Below are positions 46,231 through 59,847 of a stretch of 64,000 nucleotides of DNA, piece after piece; the stretch's first letter is position 1, and every line of letters begins with the position of its first letter. The DNA lies in assembly GCF_031755915.1 (NCBI RefSeq), contig NC_083379.1, positions 12,571,501-12,635,500 of the forward strand, read 5' to 3'. Source of the DNA: Ziziphus jujuba (taxonomy: Eukaryota; Streptophyta; Magnoliopsida; Rosales; Rhamnaceae). The notes beneath the pieces are model-generated. The model worked only from the letters and a program-made list of their open reading frames with translations, did no database searches and was not told the DNA's origin. Position numbers and translations under genes: made by a program.

Positions 46231-47861
46231 CGCGGGGCGAAAGTGAAAGATGGTCTTATCATTAAATTAAAATTGTGTATATAAACAACCAGATTCACAA
46301 GAATATTAAAACTTTCTTTATCGACATTTAAATGGAGATTTAAAAATGCACAACCTGTTTGATTTCAAAACCCTTTTTTTTTTTTTTTTTTTGATTTGTT
46401 GCATTTTATGTTTCATTTTCTCTATTTGTATGTGTGTAAGCTTTTTTTTTTTTGGGTTCAAATGTGGTAGAAGTTTGAGGTTGCTCATTTGTTTGACTTT
46501 AAGCAACTATTGCACCCAAAATGTTCGATAAATTGTGAAACTTAGATTATAAAAAAATGTTACTGTTGGAGAGAGATGTCACAACAAAACAAAGAATCTG
46601 ATGCACCAAATCTATAATTTCTAAAAACGAAGTTTGTAATTATCTTGAGAAAAATCATATAATACAGCTTTTGGTGTTTGTGTTTTACAATCAGTATCAA
46701 CATAGCATTTATCATGTTATTTTTTTTTTTAGGAGAGTTATATGTACAAAGAAGCTTTTATCAAGGATGCAGATAAAAATTTTGCCCAAATTAGCTTACA
46801 TACGGTTATAGGCACTTATTTTTCTTCTTTCATATGCTAACAGGTGGTTATTAGCGCATGTACGCTATTCTTGGACTTAAATTTCATTCTAGGTCCTCGG
46901 TAAGAAAATTTATGAATATATTTGTATATGTAAGTATATATGTGATTAGTTTGATACCTTGGCAACCATCTCGGTGGTACGGATTCCCTTGGTAACCGGT
47001 CAAGCACTGGCAGCGGTAACCACCAGACCCATCGTGGACGTCGATACACTTGCTATTATTTTTGCAAGCGAAGTTCGAACTCTTTTCTGCTTCATAACAG
47101 TGCTCATAATCACCACCGCTCTCATCCCCTATTGCCCAATTAATAACCATAGGAAGCTCTTCAATGTTTTGCAAGTCCTTAAAACTCGTGTGGGAAAACT
47201 TGAACTTGCTTTCGTCGACCACGAAGGCAAAGCTACACGGGTCAAAATCCAATATACCCGAATGGTTATAATAGCTATTCACTACCACTGTAACATTTTT
47301 TATTCCATATGGGATGGAAGTTTGACAACACCCCACGCCCGAGCAAGACTCGTTGAAGGTCTCGACGCTATCACACGAGGATATGCAGCCAGTAGCATAT
47401 CTTTCTGTCCCTCGGTATCCTTCAACAAAAGCATTGGTATCGCAGCCAACGGCAAAAAATTTGTTTTTCGTAGAAGAGACGGTGTATAAGGGCAGATTGA
47501 GCCTAGGCCTGTTCCGATAAGTTCGCAGAGCCGTTGTCTCATCGTAACAGTCTCGGCCGATGAAGTTGGTGATGCTCAACTCACCATCATCAAGGGATAT
47601 GTTAGTAACTTCGACATTGCCTCTCATTAGAAATGCTTTGGGAGGATGGAAAGATTGGTTGCATGTGATTACAAATTTCTTTCCCAAGTAACAACCCTCT
47701 CTATCCATTCCAAAAGGATATGGAACTTTGAGATCACCACAGCTTTCACGGCAGTCAAGGGCGGATTGAGCTGCTGCTTTGGTTGTGGTGGCTAAAACAA
47801 GTAGAATTCCAATTGCCATGGAGGATACTTTTTTTAGTATGCCCTGCAAGCCCATAACCAT
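42470..47861 (-). CDS. WAK-like receptor kinase gene 2 (3 exons, intact)
   Basis: Plasma-membrane receptor Ser/Thr kinase of the WAK-like family, expected to sense cell-wall pectin. Exons on the minus strand are 47861-46958, 46024-45848 and 43668-42470, GT-AG, both introns phase 1, giving 759 residues. Residues about 1-32 are the signal peptide; 37 on is the galacturonan-binding domain (CGDLKVPYPFGM); about 255-300 is an EGF module ([16 protein letters not shown]); 302-345 is a second EGF starting DVDEC. The membrane helix, about 350-377, spans intron 2. Kinase: P-loop GEGGYGKVYKG (430-440), Lys451, Glu467, HRD (546-548, RD-type), DFG (566-568). GTLAYLDPEY and DVYIFGVV differ from the usual GTLGY and DVYSF. 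The C-terminal tail is Ser/Gly/Asn-rich. No frame breaks. Confidence 0.93.
43964..45408 (+). mobile_element. Solo LTR in intron 2 of WAK-like gene 2
   Basis: Starts TGATAAGTGAGTTTTAGC and ends acttgtgcgacctgtatact...AACGCATCA, flanked by a perfect 5-bp target duplication GCATC (43959-43963 and 45409-45413). The 1445-bp length, TG...CA ends and absence of internal domains make it a solo LTR. The TGATAAG start and the GTGCGACCTG block near the end resemble Ty3/gypsy (Tat/Athila-like) LTRs, which is my inference. It lies antisense to the gene and does not touch the splice sites. Confidence 0.88.
46025..46957 (-). other. Intron 1 of WAK-like gene 2
   Basis: A 933-bp intron with donor gtatca and acceptor attttcag. 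It contains a G-run of about 22 at 46209-46230 next to a T-run, plus poly-T at about 46374-46392. Much shorter than intron 1 of gene 1 (2.9 kb). Confidence 0.75.
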
Positions 47862-47961
47862 TACTTCTTTTTTTCTTTTTTTCTTTTTTTTTTTTCCTTG
47901 ATTTCTTAAATATTTGAACTTTAGCTTATAATATTATGTTCTTATGAAGTGATAGCAAGTC

Positions 47962-47970
47962 CTTTATATA
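47962..47970 (-). promoter_or_regulatory. Candidate TATA box of WAK-like gene 2
   Basis: The minus strand reads TATATAAAGG about 100 bp upstream of the ATG at 47861, a usual distance for a plant core promoter with a short 5' leader. No transcription start evidence is available. Confidence 0.55.
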
Positions 47971-49369
47971 GCCAAATGACCGAAATAATGATGACAAGTA
48001 TTTGCTAATTTGTATGGCTTAGTTTTTTTTGTTTTCTTTTTTTTTTTTTTTTTTTTTTTTTTGGTTGGTAATCTGCTAATTTGTATGGCTTAAAGGGATT
48101 GATAGTACCACTACTTTTCAATGTTGACGAGGTCTCATCATCTATTGTATTTCCTGGAATGCTGACAATTTGAGATAATTGGGAAGAGCAGCACTGCGTA
48201 TATTCAAATTATTTAACACGGCTAGAAGTCAACCCTCTGGTCTCGGGTGTCAATGTGCTTGATCCAACTTATTTAGCAAGGCTAGATATCTACCTTCTTT
48301 TCTGGGGTGTCAAGGTGCTTGAGAAATAGATGAAGATTGATGGATTTAACCGAAACATCAAGTTTTTAATAATTTTGTTCAAAAAATATTTTGAAGACAC
48401 TTCGGTTAAGACACAAGTCAAAAACTTTGACTCTTCCAAATAAGACCAAAAAAAAAAAAAAAAAAAGAGGCTCAAAATTAAGTTTTAAAGTAAACAAAAA
48501 CAAACAACACTCTTGTTATTCAACGACGAAAAAAGAAATTAACAAGAACGTTGCACATAAATTTAGTACATTTGGTTTCCTGATTTTACTTTGATTGTAT
48601 GATGGTGCAAATAATTATATGAAAAATTTTCCAATGCTCCGACAAGCAATGAAAATTTGCTATAATTACGTCGAAGGACAGTGGTTAAATTGCAGTTGAT
48701 TTAAGAGTAGGGCCTTTAATAATCGACGTCTAAGTACTATCTGACGTTGACCATAAAGACCCGAGGTCAATAGTCTACCATGGACAGTAATAACAATAAA
48801 CCTCTTAAATGTCTGAACCAAAATAATTTTGGTAGGTAAGAAGAGGTTATAATTGAAAATTTTATTTTCTAATATATCTTATATAACCTTCAAATAATTA
48901 AATTATATTTTTTATTAGAAAAAAATGTGTAAATAGTTTAATTTAATATTTAAATATACTTTTGAAAAGATAAAAATATTTTATGTTCAACAAAAAAAAA
49001 AAAACAAAACATGCTAGTTTGTTGTTGTAAACCTATAAAGTCATAAATGTTGTAACAATTCTAAAAAATAAATTAATATTCCAAACAATTTTGTATAAAT
49101 ATTTTATATCATATGTAACGTATCATATATTTTTTTACAATATAAATATAATAATAATTATTATTATTATATAAAGACAAAGTTTCTTAATACGAGATTT
49201 TAAAATTTTAAAGTTTATTCTTATTTATAATTGATTTAAATTGAAATCATAAATTTTGATGACTACATAGAAATTATTCCGTCATCAAATATTAATATAA
49301 AGAGGCTTTATTGTATTATTTTTTCAAAAAATAGAAATTATTAATTAAACCTCATATTTCTTATTAGTG
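47971..49369. other. Upstream region of WAK-like gene 2
   Basis: AT-rich with a long T-run at about 48037-48062 and an A-run at about 48449-48467. Two related blocks occur around 48206-48260 and 48263-48320 (both with tcaatgtgcttga/tcaaggtgcttga and aacttatttagcaaggctaga-like text), a short local duplication. No coding sequence was recognised. Confidence 0.45.
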
Positions 49370-50870
49370 TCATTATTCATGCATGTGATACAATTCCTTA
49401 TATTGGGGAAGATCACATGGATCTAGGCAATTCTTGCCATTTCATTTTCCTAAACCGGAAATTAGATTTTCCATACCAAACGGATCGTACAAGGATAAAA
49501 TTCATTAACCCCGGGTGTTATTTTATTTATTATTTTTTTGCCCCAAAAAAATTGTTTGGGTAGAGATTAGCATACCAAATAATACTAAAAGTATCATCTA
49601 ACCTTCTATATTATTTGTCAAATGTGTATCCATATCATTATTTAATTAGTTTATTTTTAATTATATTTATAATTGCTTTAAAAATTAATTTATTCATATC
49701 TAAATTATATTAATATATCAATCGGTTAATAACAATACATATATATTTAATAAATAATTTGTTCTACTAGTTTATGTATTGATATTACTCTGAAAGCTTA
49801 TACCAATTAAGACGCACATGACATGACTTACTGACCTAAACAAAAGCCCACAAGATGATTTCAGAAAAGAAAGAAAGGAAAAAAATAAAAATAAAAATCG
49901 ACAAGATGATTCTCACGTGGAAAAACAGCAGATATTGATTAAGCCACTGCTCTACCAATTAACTTGACACATAATACGTACGTACATAGTCTTTGGGCAA
50001 GAAAAAAAGTTGAGGAGGAAAATCACAACCTCACAAGATATATCATTGTCGCTTTTTCTAGATAAAGCTTCCCTAATTAGCTTCTCAGATGCTTCCTGAG
50101 CATCATCTATCTTTCTAATACAATCTGTTGTGGGATATTTTTGCCCACAAAAATAAATCTTAGCTGGCCAAGATTTAAGCTACCTTGATCCAAAGTCCAA
50201 AGGATTTTTTTTATAGGTTTGGCAAAATCTCACATGACACTATAATACGACATGAACCTACATAATAATTTACGGATTTTGATTGATAATATCGTATCAT
50301 GTTCATATCAGTACTATCTAATAAATTAATAAGTTTTAACAGGTGAAATACGATAATACACGATAATAAGTTTTATAATATTGAAATTATTTAATTTATT
50401 AATAAACATACATTAATTTATTTCTTTTTTAGTTTAATTTTTAAAAAATTTAAAAACAAACAAGTTTTTTTATAAGATTTTATTTTAAATATTATATAAT
50501 TATTTGAAAGCTAAGTTGAATTTAAATTTTTAAATTTGTATATATTTTTAATGGATTAACAAATCAGATGACGAATTACACGATAATTTAACGAATGGAT
50601 TTATATATATCTATTTCTACACAAAAGCTTAACGAGTCGTGTTTGAACCATCTAAATTTCACACGAACACAGTACAACCCAATACAAATATGATTTAACA
50701 GATCTACTTTCTTAGGAAACACACGGGAAGTATTCCAGGTCTACTTTCTTACGAAACACGTGAAGTAGCTTTCTGCAAATAGAAGCAGAGGCCCAATTCC
50801 ATAATTATCTAGACCATTGAATAACTACAAACCATCCACTCTTCCTTAATTAACGTCACATCTCCAATCC
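49370..50870 (+). repeat. Duplicated intergenic segment, copy 1
   Basis: Blocks such as ttctagataaagcttcccta, cttctcagatgcttc, aatacaatctgtt, gcccacaaaa and gccaagatttaagc recur in the same order at about 61040-61890. The later part (50200-50650) is AT-rich and less clearly shared. Confidence 0.6.
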
Positions 50871-51950
50871 AACTAAAAACGAGGAAAAATATGCATCGCC
50901 AAAAGCAACAAATTAAGGAGAAAATTCACTAATGGCGTAATCGATCAGTTACATCCATAAGTACTTTTCAAAGTCAAACAAAATGCGTTCCACCGTCGAA
51001 TTTACGCACAAAAATCTTTTCTATTTCTTTTGAAATATAAGATCCCATTTGGGTTAACCAAATTATGTTATATAATTATTTTAAATTCAACGGGTAAAAG
51101 TATTTTATGCCATCATCATTAACTTAGAAGAATCTTATTAGTTATTAGTTTATGCTAATTTCCTTATATTATTTCTTATTTCTATATATTATGATAATAT
51201 AATGCTATTCAAATTACTCACAATTCAGTCTTTTATGAACAAACTAGCACATCAAGATTGATGTGATTTCACTTATCACTTTCAAAATGGCACTATTTCT
51301 TTGCAGTTTGTTTCTTCTTTCTTGCGTACTGCAACTTGTTTACAAAAGTCACACAGCATTTCACTTTTTATTTTTTTTATTGGCAAAATCTCCATACTTC
51401 TTGCTATTCCATTTCATGAGTTTGAGTGGATTAAGAGTTTATATTTTTAACAAGGGTAGTTTACTCTTTTACTTTGCTTATTAACCTCTATAAACTATAT
51501 TGTTGTCTCGATTATAATTTTATAACATAAACTGCCATTCTTTTCTCTCTTCTTTTTCTTTTCTTTTTTGTTCTATCTTGAATATCTTAACAATATTAAC
51601 CTCGTATATGGTTAATATGAAAGTTTCACAGATATGGATCCAACATATACCAATGTGATTTGTATTTCATTAATTATAGTATTTCCTTTCATGTACAATT
51701 TTGACAAATTTGTACATTTCAATATTATGAAATTTTCATGCATAAATCCACATTAAAGTATTTTTAAAAGTAGGAATTGTACATTATAATAAATATGAGT
51801 TAAAGAAATCCCCTCAAGAACACATTACCCGAAAAACAGAAAAACACATTTCGACCATTATAAAACAAAGTGTCTTTAGTGGAATAAAGTCAAGGTTTAT
51901 AGTGACTATAAAAGGGGCTAGAGAAGTAAACAACGTTATCTACCATAACT
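50871..51950. other. Spacer without recognised gene
   Basis: AT-rich. The 73-codon open frame at 51263-51484 is hydrophobic and low-complexity, with no start context or relatives I recognise. Confidence 0.4.
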
Positions 51951-53222
51951 TAATTACTAGCAACTATCCATGTGTGATGTACGATATATCTAATCATAAT
52001 AGATAGATTTTAAAAATAATCTATAATAATTAATTATATTTAAAAACTTATTTAAAAATTTTATTATTAATAAGTATATTATTTAAAAGTTTTATTATTA
52101 ACAAGTATATTTGGATCGCTTTTTTTTAATCTATATTATAAAATTTGTTAATAACTATAAATTTGACTTCTATATATAATAATATTCAATTAAAGAATTT
52201 AAATTTAAAAATGTTTACCAATATAATTTTTTCCATCTATAAAATTTTCCTATCCAATTTTTTTCATCTGTAGAATTTGAATTTAAATTCATATCATTTA
52301 TATAATTTAATTTAAATTCAAATGTTTTTCATTTATAGAATTCAAATTCAAATTCAAATTCAAATGTATGTTTTGATTCTTTACAAATAATTAATTTTCA
52401 TATATTAAATACTCATAATGTAATTTAATTATTTATTTATTATTATTATTAATATTTATTAGTGTTTATCCTATAAACACTTTTTTACCTTATAAGATAA
52501 ATAATTTATAGAATTCAAATTATAAAATGCTTACCTATTTAATTTTTTCCATCTATAAAATTCAAATTCAAATTTAAATTTAAATTCAAATGTATTTATA
52601 TAATTTAATGTAAATTCAAATGTATTTATATAATATTTTTCATTTATGGAATTCAAATTCAAATGTATTTTTTTCATTTTTTACAAATAATTAATTTTCC
52701 TATGTTAAATCCTTATAATATAATTTGATTATTATTATTAGTATTATGATATCTTAATAAATAATAATTTGGATTTAAAAAAAGTGTGTGTATATATATA
52801 TATATATTTATATACCATATCTATTCTTTTTATTGTAAAATAAAAAGAATATCTTTTATTATATAATAAAAGAATGAGATTAATTTCATTATTAATTACT
52901 GTATATAAAATTTTTTACAATAAAATAAACATAATAAACTAATAAAATATTTATATATATATAGATAATTAAACCTTTTTTCTAATGTTTTCTTATAAGT
53001 ATATAAAATATATGTACTCATAAATTTGAATATATACGTTCAATATTTTTTATCATTGATTTTGTATTTTTTATTTTTATTTTTTGTTGAGAAGATGGTA
53101 TGAATATATAAGTACAATATTCTTTACCATATATATATATATATACTCTCTCTGTGTTAGATTATTGACGACAGTTTTTGAAAAAATCATCCTCTTTTCT
53201 CTTAGGCCGCATGCAGATCGTC
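51951..53222 (+). repeat. AT-rich repeat unit, second block (possibly Helitron-like)
   Basis: Contains the same ordered blocks as 29441-33911: the entry region with tgtgatgtacgatatatctaa, aattcaaattcaaatgtat tracts, ttacaaataattaattttc, a TTA run and a ggtatgaatatata stretch near 53097. It is interrupted at 53227 by the outer LTR, and the unit's tail appears at about 60480-60957. Confidence 0.5.
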
Positions 53223-53227
53223 TAGAT

Positions 53228-56200
53228 TGTCAGGACTCGTCCAAAATTCTTTACCGGAACCCTAGACAAGCCCTGATCCCAGGGAAACCCTACCAGACCC
53301 TCCAATAGAAAATTCGGCAGAACCTCCCCTAAGGGTTGGACTTACTACAAATTTTCTGTACTAAAAAACATCCCCTTATTCCTCACACATTACTATAATT
53401 TAATTCCACAAATTTGCAGCACTCCAAATGAATAACAGTAAATCAGTGCATAATTAATAACTAAATGTCCAATACAGTATATAGAGCATTATACAAATAA
53501 ATGTGGAATTAATACAATGTTAGATAAAGAAGTAATACAAGATGAAGAGGAAAAAGGGAAGAAATGCTTCTTGGACTTTTGGCAATGAACTGAGACGTCG
53601 GACTCACCCCGGATGATCAACGTCTCTCAATCCTTGTACCTAGGGGAACGAAATTTAAAAATATAAGATGTAAATCATCTCAGTGAGTGACCCTATCTAC
53701 TGTACAATTATAAAGCAACGTCAATTATAATACATTTGATTAATTAAGAATAAATAAATAATAATTAATTGAAAATAATATTTTGTCAGGACCCGTCCAG
53801 AATTCCTTCCCCGGAACCCTAGACAGCCCTGATCCCAGGGAAACCCTACCGGACCCTCCAAAGGAAAATCCGACAGAGCCTCCCCTAAGGGATTTACTTA
53901 CCACAAATTACCTGCACTGAAAACACACTTCTAAAAACATCCCCTTATTCCTCCCACAAACTACAAACTGATTCCACAAATTCCAGCACTTCTCAAAGCA
54001 ACAACAGTCCAGTGCATAAATAAAACAGAAGTATTCCAATAGTATACAGAGCTTTAAGAAGTGCTAAACAACAGAAATACAACAAGGCTGAAAAGAAATA
54101 ATACACTGAAATGAAAGAGTACAAAGAAACTTCTCGAAACACAACAGCAGCGGAAAACTTGGTTCGCTCCGGAAGAACGTCTACCACCACTTGCACCTAA
54201 GGGAACGGAATTTAAGAGTGTGAGATGCTAATCATCTCCGTGAGTAACCCGAACTACTGAACGCCTTTTAATAATAATAATAAAATAATAACAATTAAGG
54301 AGTGGAACAAATACCAACAATTAATAATAAATAATAATAACCTTTGGAAAATAATGATTTCCCTCAAAACTCTCACCAATCGCTCCGTTTGAAATGTTCC
54401 CTTTTTAAAACCTTTTCGCAAAACCCAATGTGCATACCTCCCAAAAACCAAGGGATTAAATAATTTAACAACAACAATTAAATAAATACATACCCCAAAT
54501 ATATAATAAAAATATAAGAAATTATAATAAATAAATTTTGAACACCTTTGGGGTTTAAACCATTATTTGCAATTACACCGACAATTACACCTGACGCACC
54601 ACACCATATACCGGTGATGCCCTCCGATACCCAGCGTCCCGAGCACCGACTGGCGGAAGGTTAAAGAGAGAAACCTGCAGTGGTCACTTCGGCGTCCCGA
54701 CAGTACCGACTGCTAAAAACCATCACCCGGCCAAGGAGGGGGGCGGCTGTGCGCAACAATAACCTTGCCTGCCCACGGTCCAATGGCAACTCACGGGTGA
54801 AGTAATAACCGTGCGCTAAACCAGATAATAACCGCGCACTACCACGTGTCCATACACCATACACCAGAACACCAATACTGTATGAGTGCGTCTAAAAATA
54901 AACATACATAACCAATCGTACCATTTTTCCAAAAACCACCGTGGGAAGTATACCAAATTTTTCACAAACACCATCCCACATATTTTTATTTAATAACCCG
55001 GTACGAATCAATTGATAACCAACAAACCACAATTTCTCGAAATACGAAATGCAATCATAAAAATACCGCGGGCATAATTTATAAAATTTAACCAAATATT
55101 TTCATAAAATATTTAACCTAATTATGCCCGAGAAATCACATTTGAAACCACGTGAAATTAATACCGAAACATACCTTGCTCATGCATAACAAATAATTTA
55201 AATTAAACCGCATTAAAATCATAATTAAACCACACCACATGAGCATAATTAAATACTAAATTAAATACCAATTAAATTTAATTAATTGCCCAAAATAATT
55301 TTTGAAGGTGGGTCACTCACCTGGAGAGCGCAAATCAACTAAGATCCTCCTCGGGATCCACTCCACTACTCGCGCGTGCACCTAAACAACCACAGTGCAC
55401 AAACCAAAAATATTAATATTTTATTCGTGTAATTCCCAAATGGATACCCGGGGAGCGAACACCAAGCGACATCTAAGGGTTACGAGTTATATACCGAATC
55501 GAAGCTCGCGTGATGAGGATCACGGATTCGGTCTTACTTTCCGATGATCGTACCCGACGGGGTCGAAATTTTATCGGGAAGCTTTCCGGGTTTCGGCTCC
55601 GCAATTCTCCCAAACCGTCGTGAATTGGTGGAAACGGAAGCCGGATTCGGATTCAGGAGGTCGAACACTGCGGACTGGAGCTGGCCGGAATTTCGGGTAC
55701 TCGCCGGAACAGTATTTTCTGGCAAGCCGCCACGGTCACCGGCAACGGTCACCGGAACAGTATTTTCCGGCGGTGGCCGTTGGCTGTGAAATTTTACAGA
55801 TTTGTAGATCGTGAGGAGAGCAATCCAACAGGACCAACGGTGAGCAAAATGGAGGTCGGACGGCGGAGAAATCACCGTTTGAAGATTTTCGACCCCTCAC
55901 CGGAAAACGCTCCGATCCCGGCGCGTCGGTGGTCCGATGGCCGTGATTTTTGGTGGGTAGGCCGGACTTGAGGAGAGGATCAAGGCTGTCAGGCGCGTGT
56001 GGCCGGAAAATGGCCGGAACAGTGCCGATTCGCGGTGGCCGGCGGTGGAGGGGAAAAATCACCGCCAAACTTCGGACGTCCGATCCGAGCGCGTCCGGCG
56101 GCCGTTCACCGTGAAACTTGGAGGTTTTGCCGGAAATGAGGTGGGCAAGCTTTCTGTCCGGCACGTGTACAGTAACTCGGCCGGAACAGTGGAAAACTCC

Positions 56201-59089
56201 GGTGGCCGGCGGTGGCTCTCTCTCTCTCTTTCTCTCTCCTCTCTCTCTTTCTCTCTCTTCTCTCTCTCTCTCTCTCTTCCCCGAGAATTTTAACAAATAA
56301 AAATCCTTGTGTGACACTGTTCATGCCATGTGGACCAATCAGAAGTTGACACGTGGCATTTCACTGTTCACCGACACAAAAACATTAAAATAATACGGTA
56401 TCCGGTAAACTTCAAACGTCCATAACTTTTTAACCGGATGTCCGTTTTGAGCGTGCCGCTAGTCTGTGAACTCGTATCGACGAGCACTTCACAACCATGC
56501 ACAAGTCAAAGCTCAATTCCCCATAAACAAAAAGTCAACCTCAGCACTCCTTGGACAGTTTGGACCGCAACTTGTTTTGCTCATAACTTTCAAACCGTAG
56601 CTCCATTTTCAACGTGCTACCAGTCTACGAACTCGTGCCAACGTGTACTCCATAACGGTACCTCAGTCAACCTAAAATTCCAACCGAGTCAAAAAGTCAA
56701 CTTTTGACCCTTTGGTCAACGGTCAACGGTCAACAGTCAACCTCGGTCAACGTGCACGGATTCCGGTGCGATTTGGGACGGGGTGTTACATATTTTCTCT
56801 CAAAACCCTTACAATTCACTCAGTTGGAAAAGTTTCTCTTTTAAAACATTTTCGCAAAACCCGTTATTTGTATTCCCCGAAAACCAAGGAATCAATTAGT
56901 CAACTAAATATCAAATAAAATATAATAAATCGAGCATCCAAAATTTATAATGAAATAAATTGAAATAAAATAACTTATAACAATTACTAAATGATTGATA
57001 ATGTCATAAACAAATAATATGAAAATATTAATGAAACTTACATTAAGACAATTCAGGAAATAATAAAATAATTAGAATGAATCAATTAATTAAACAATTA
57101 AATAAATAAATAATTAAGTCAATTTAACACCTCCATTTAAAATAAATGGTAAGAACATAGTAAAATCGCTTTAAAATCAGCAAATCAATATAAAGAGTAA
57201 AATAAATCATTTAATTAATAAAAGAAATACTTAAATCAATTTAATCATCCATTTGAAGTAAATGATAAAACTATGAAAGAATTTATTTGAAAACACCAAT
57301 CCATTTAAATAGTAAAATAATCAAGGTAAAATGCATTTTAGAAACATTGATTAAATAAATTATAGAAATTCCATTAGATACATTTTTACTTTAAATACTC
57401 TTTAAAAACATTATTATTTGGAAATAGTATCAAAAACTACTTGACGCACTACACTATATACTAGTGATGTCCCACGATACCAAGCGTCCCGAGCACCATG
57501 TAACGCGAGGTTAAAGAGAGAAACTTGCATACGGTCGCTTCGGCATCCCGACAGCGCCGCTACTTAAACCATCATCCCGGCCACGGAGGGGGGCGGCTTA
57601 TGGTCAATATCAAACTTACCTACCCTCGGTCCAATGGCAACTCACAGGAGATATTATAACTTGCGCGCTCATCCACATATACAGTACAGAACACCAGTAT
57701 TGTATGAGTGCGTCTAAAACAAATAACCAATTTTATTATTAAAAAGGTACGTAATTTCTCCAAAATTCACCGTGGGAATTATACCATTTTTCGAACTCAA
57801 CCTCCCACATTTTTCTTTAACATTTCCAGCATAAATCCACCGATAATAATATACAAATAATTTTCTTCCCAAATCATAAAATCAATCAAATAATATATGA
57901 TTTGAAACCACCAAACTTAAACTAATGTTTTTCTTGAAATCTTTAAAATCAAATCGTACCAAAAATAATATTAAAACCACATAAATTTCATATATAAGTT
58001 AATTCCACAATTCCTCAATACCATAAAATAATTTCCACAATGCATAATTTGTATAAATGCATTTTTTATTAATCAAAATAAACTCACAAATAAATTCCAC
58101 AATAAATCAATTAATATTAAAATCACAATTCCTTTAAATATCAAATTTCCATAAAATCTAAATTTCCATAATTTGTCAAAAATCAAAATATGATTTAATG
58201 CACATATACATTTCAATTTATTCAAATTGTGCCATCAAAATTTCAAATATAATTTTGCTAAATATTTAACACATAAATATTAAATCCAACATTTAATTAT
58301 CGCAAAAGAAATATAATTTAACACCCGAAAGTAATTTTGAAGGTGGATCACTCACCTCGAGCACGCAATTAACCCAAGATCCTCTATGGGATCAATTCCA
58401 CGACGCACACGTGCTCCTAGAACAACAACATTACACAACTCAAATAAATTAATATTTTATTTGGATAAATAATACCCGGTACCCGGGAGGTTTAACAAAA
58501 ACGTTAACCAAAATTGATGAGTAATATACCGAATCGAAACTTGAGTGACGAGGATTACGAATTTGGTCTTACTTCCCAGAGATCGGACCCAAGGTGGCTG
58601 GAATCTTACCGGAAAGCTCACAAATTTTAGACCCTCCATTCTCACAATCCATTGAGAATTGAGGAAACGGGACATCGAATTTGGGTTCAGAGAGTCGGAA
58701 TTAGTGGGAAAGGAGGGGCGGTGCAGCCGAAAACTCGCCGGAAAGTCAATTTCCCCATGAGCCACCGTGGTAACTGGAACCCGTCACCGCCGGCGGCGTG
58801 TTCGGTGGCCACTAGCCGCAATTTTAGGTAGGAAGGTAGATCTGGTGATGGGTAACTCAATGGGACTGGCGGTGAGGCAAACGGTGGCCGGAATAAGAAG
58901 AAATTTGGGTTTGAAGGATCGGCGCCGCCGCCGAAAAAAGCCTCGATATGGGCGCATCGACGGTCAGTTGGCCGTGATTTTTGGCTGGCCGGTCGATTTT
59001 CAGGTGGGATTCAAGGTGGGGTGACGCATGTACTATTCTGGTGGCCGGAAGTGGGTGAACGGTGGTGGCCGTTTGATTTCTCCCTCTAG

Positions 59090-59120
<31 letters not shown>

Positions 59121-59663
59121 CCCTTCTTTCTCTCTCCTCTCCCCGGCGCCCGTGTTTTGCCAAAATAAAAGCCACCCATGGGTGACATTGTTCACTAACG
59201 GGATTGGCTGAAATTGAGATACGTGGCACACACTGTTCACTCAAGCCAAATATGTTAAAATAATACTGTATTCAGAAAACTTTGCATGCCCATAACTTTT
59301 TAACCAGATGTCCAATTTAAGCGTGCCACTAGTCTATGAACTCATATCAACGAGTACTTCACGACCATGCATGAGTCAAAGCTCAACTTTTCATGAATAA
59401 AAATTCAACTCCGGCACCCCTTGGACGGTTTGGATCTCAACTTGTTTTGCTCATAACTTTCAAACCGTAGCTCCGTTTTTGACGTGCTACTAGTCTATGA
59501 ACTCGTGAAAATGTGTACTTCGTAACGGTATCTCGGTCAATGTGAAATTTCAACAGGAACAAAAAATCAATATTTGACCCCTTCTCGGTCAACGACGATC
59601 AAACCTGGTCAACCTTGGTCAAATTTTAAAAATTTCTAATATATTTCGGGACGGGTTGTTACA
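53228..59663 (-). mobile_element. Outer gypsy-type solo LTR (split by the inner LTR)
   Basis: Outer LTR of the TGTAACA...TCCTGACA family on the minus strand: + strand start TGTCAGGACTCGTCC at 53228 and end gggacgggttgttaca at 59663. A perfect 5-bp target duplication TAGAT flanks it (53223-53227 and 59664-59668). Without the inner insertion it is about 3.4 kb. It has the GC-rich core near 58500-59160 and CT-rich tract near 59096-59140, but no gag-pol, so it is a solo LTR. Open frames in the GC-rich core are not genes. Confidence 0.85.
53784..56790 (-). mobile_element. Inner gypsy-type solo LTR nested in the outer one
   Basis: A 3007-bp LTR of the same family and orientation, + strand start TGTCAGGACCCGTCC and end gggacggggtgttaca. 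A perfect 5-bp target duplication TATTT flanks it (53779-53783 and 56791-56795). Blocks of the outer copy resume directly after it, for example tctcaaaacccttacaattc. GC-rich core at about 55500-56220 and CT-rich tract at 56216-56280. Complete end to end, with no internal coding domains. Confidence 0.9.
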
Positions 59664-59847
59664 TAGATGGTAGCCAGACTCTGTGAATGATTCTAAGCAT
59701 TGTATATCTCATCTATTGACAATTGCTAGGGATTTTTATGTTAATTTGAATATTCATGTATTGATTGATCAAAATGTTTCAATTAGAATATGATGGAAAA
59801 TATGATTTTGATTATAGATTTTGAGTTTAGGATTTACGATATGAATC

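Noticed and set aside
46959..47542. Forward 176-codon frame and minus 80-codon frame over WAK gene 2 exon 1
   Set aside because: Shadows of the true minus-strand exon 1, which has the signal peptide, cysteine pattern and splice sites.
51263..51484. Hydrophobic 73-codon frame that could be a small membrane protein
   Set aside because: Phe/Leu/Ser-rich composition is expected from T-rich DNA; no relatives, promoter or splice context recognised.
55534..56324. Open frames up to 193 codons near 55.5-56.3 kb, and a 127-codon frame at 58857-59240
   Set aside because: Same LTR core as the palindrome, including a CT-rich tract read as Arg-Glu repeats on the other strand. No domain, no start context.
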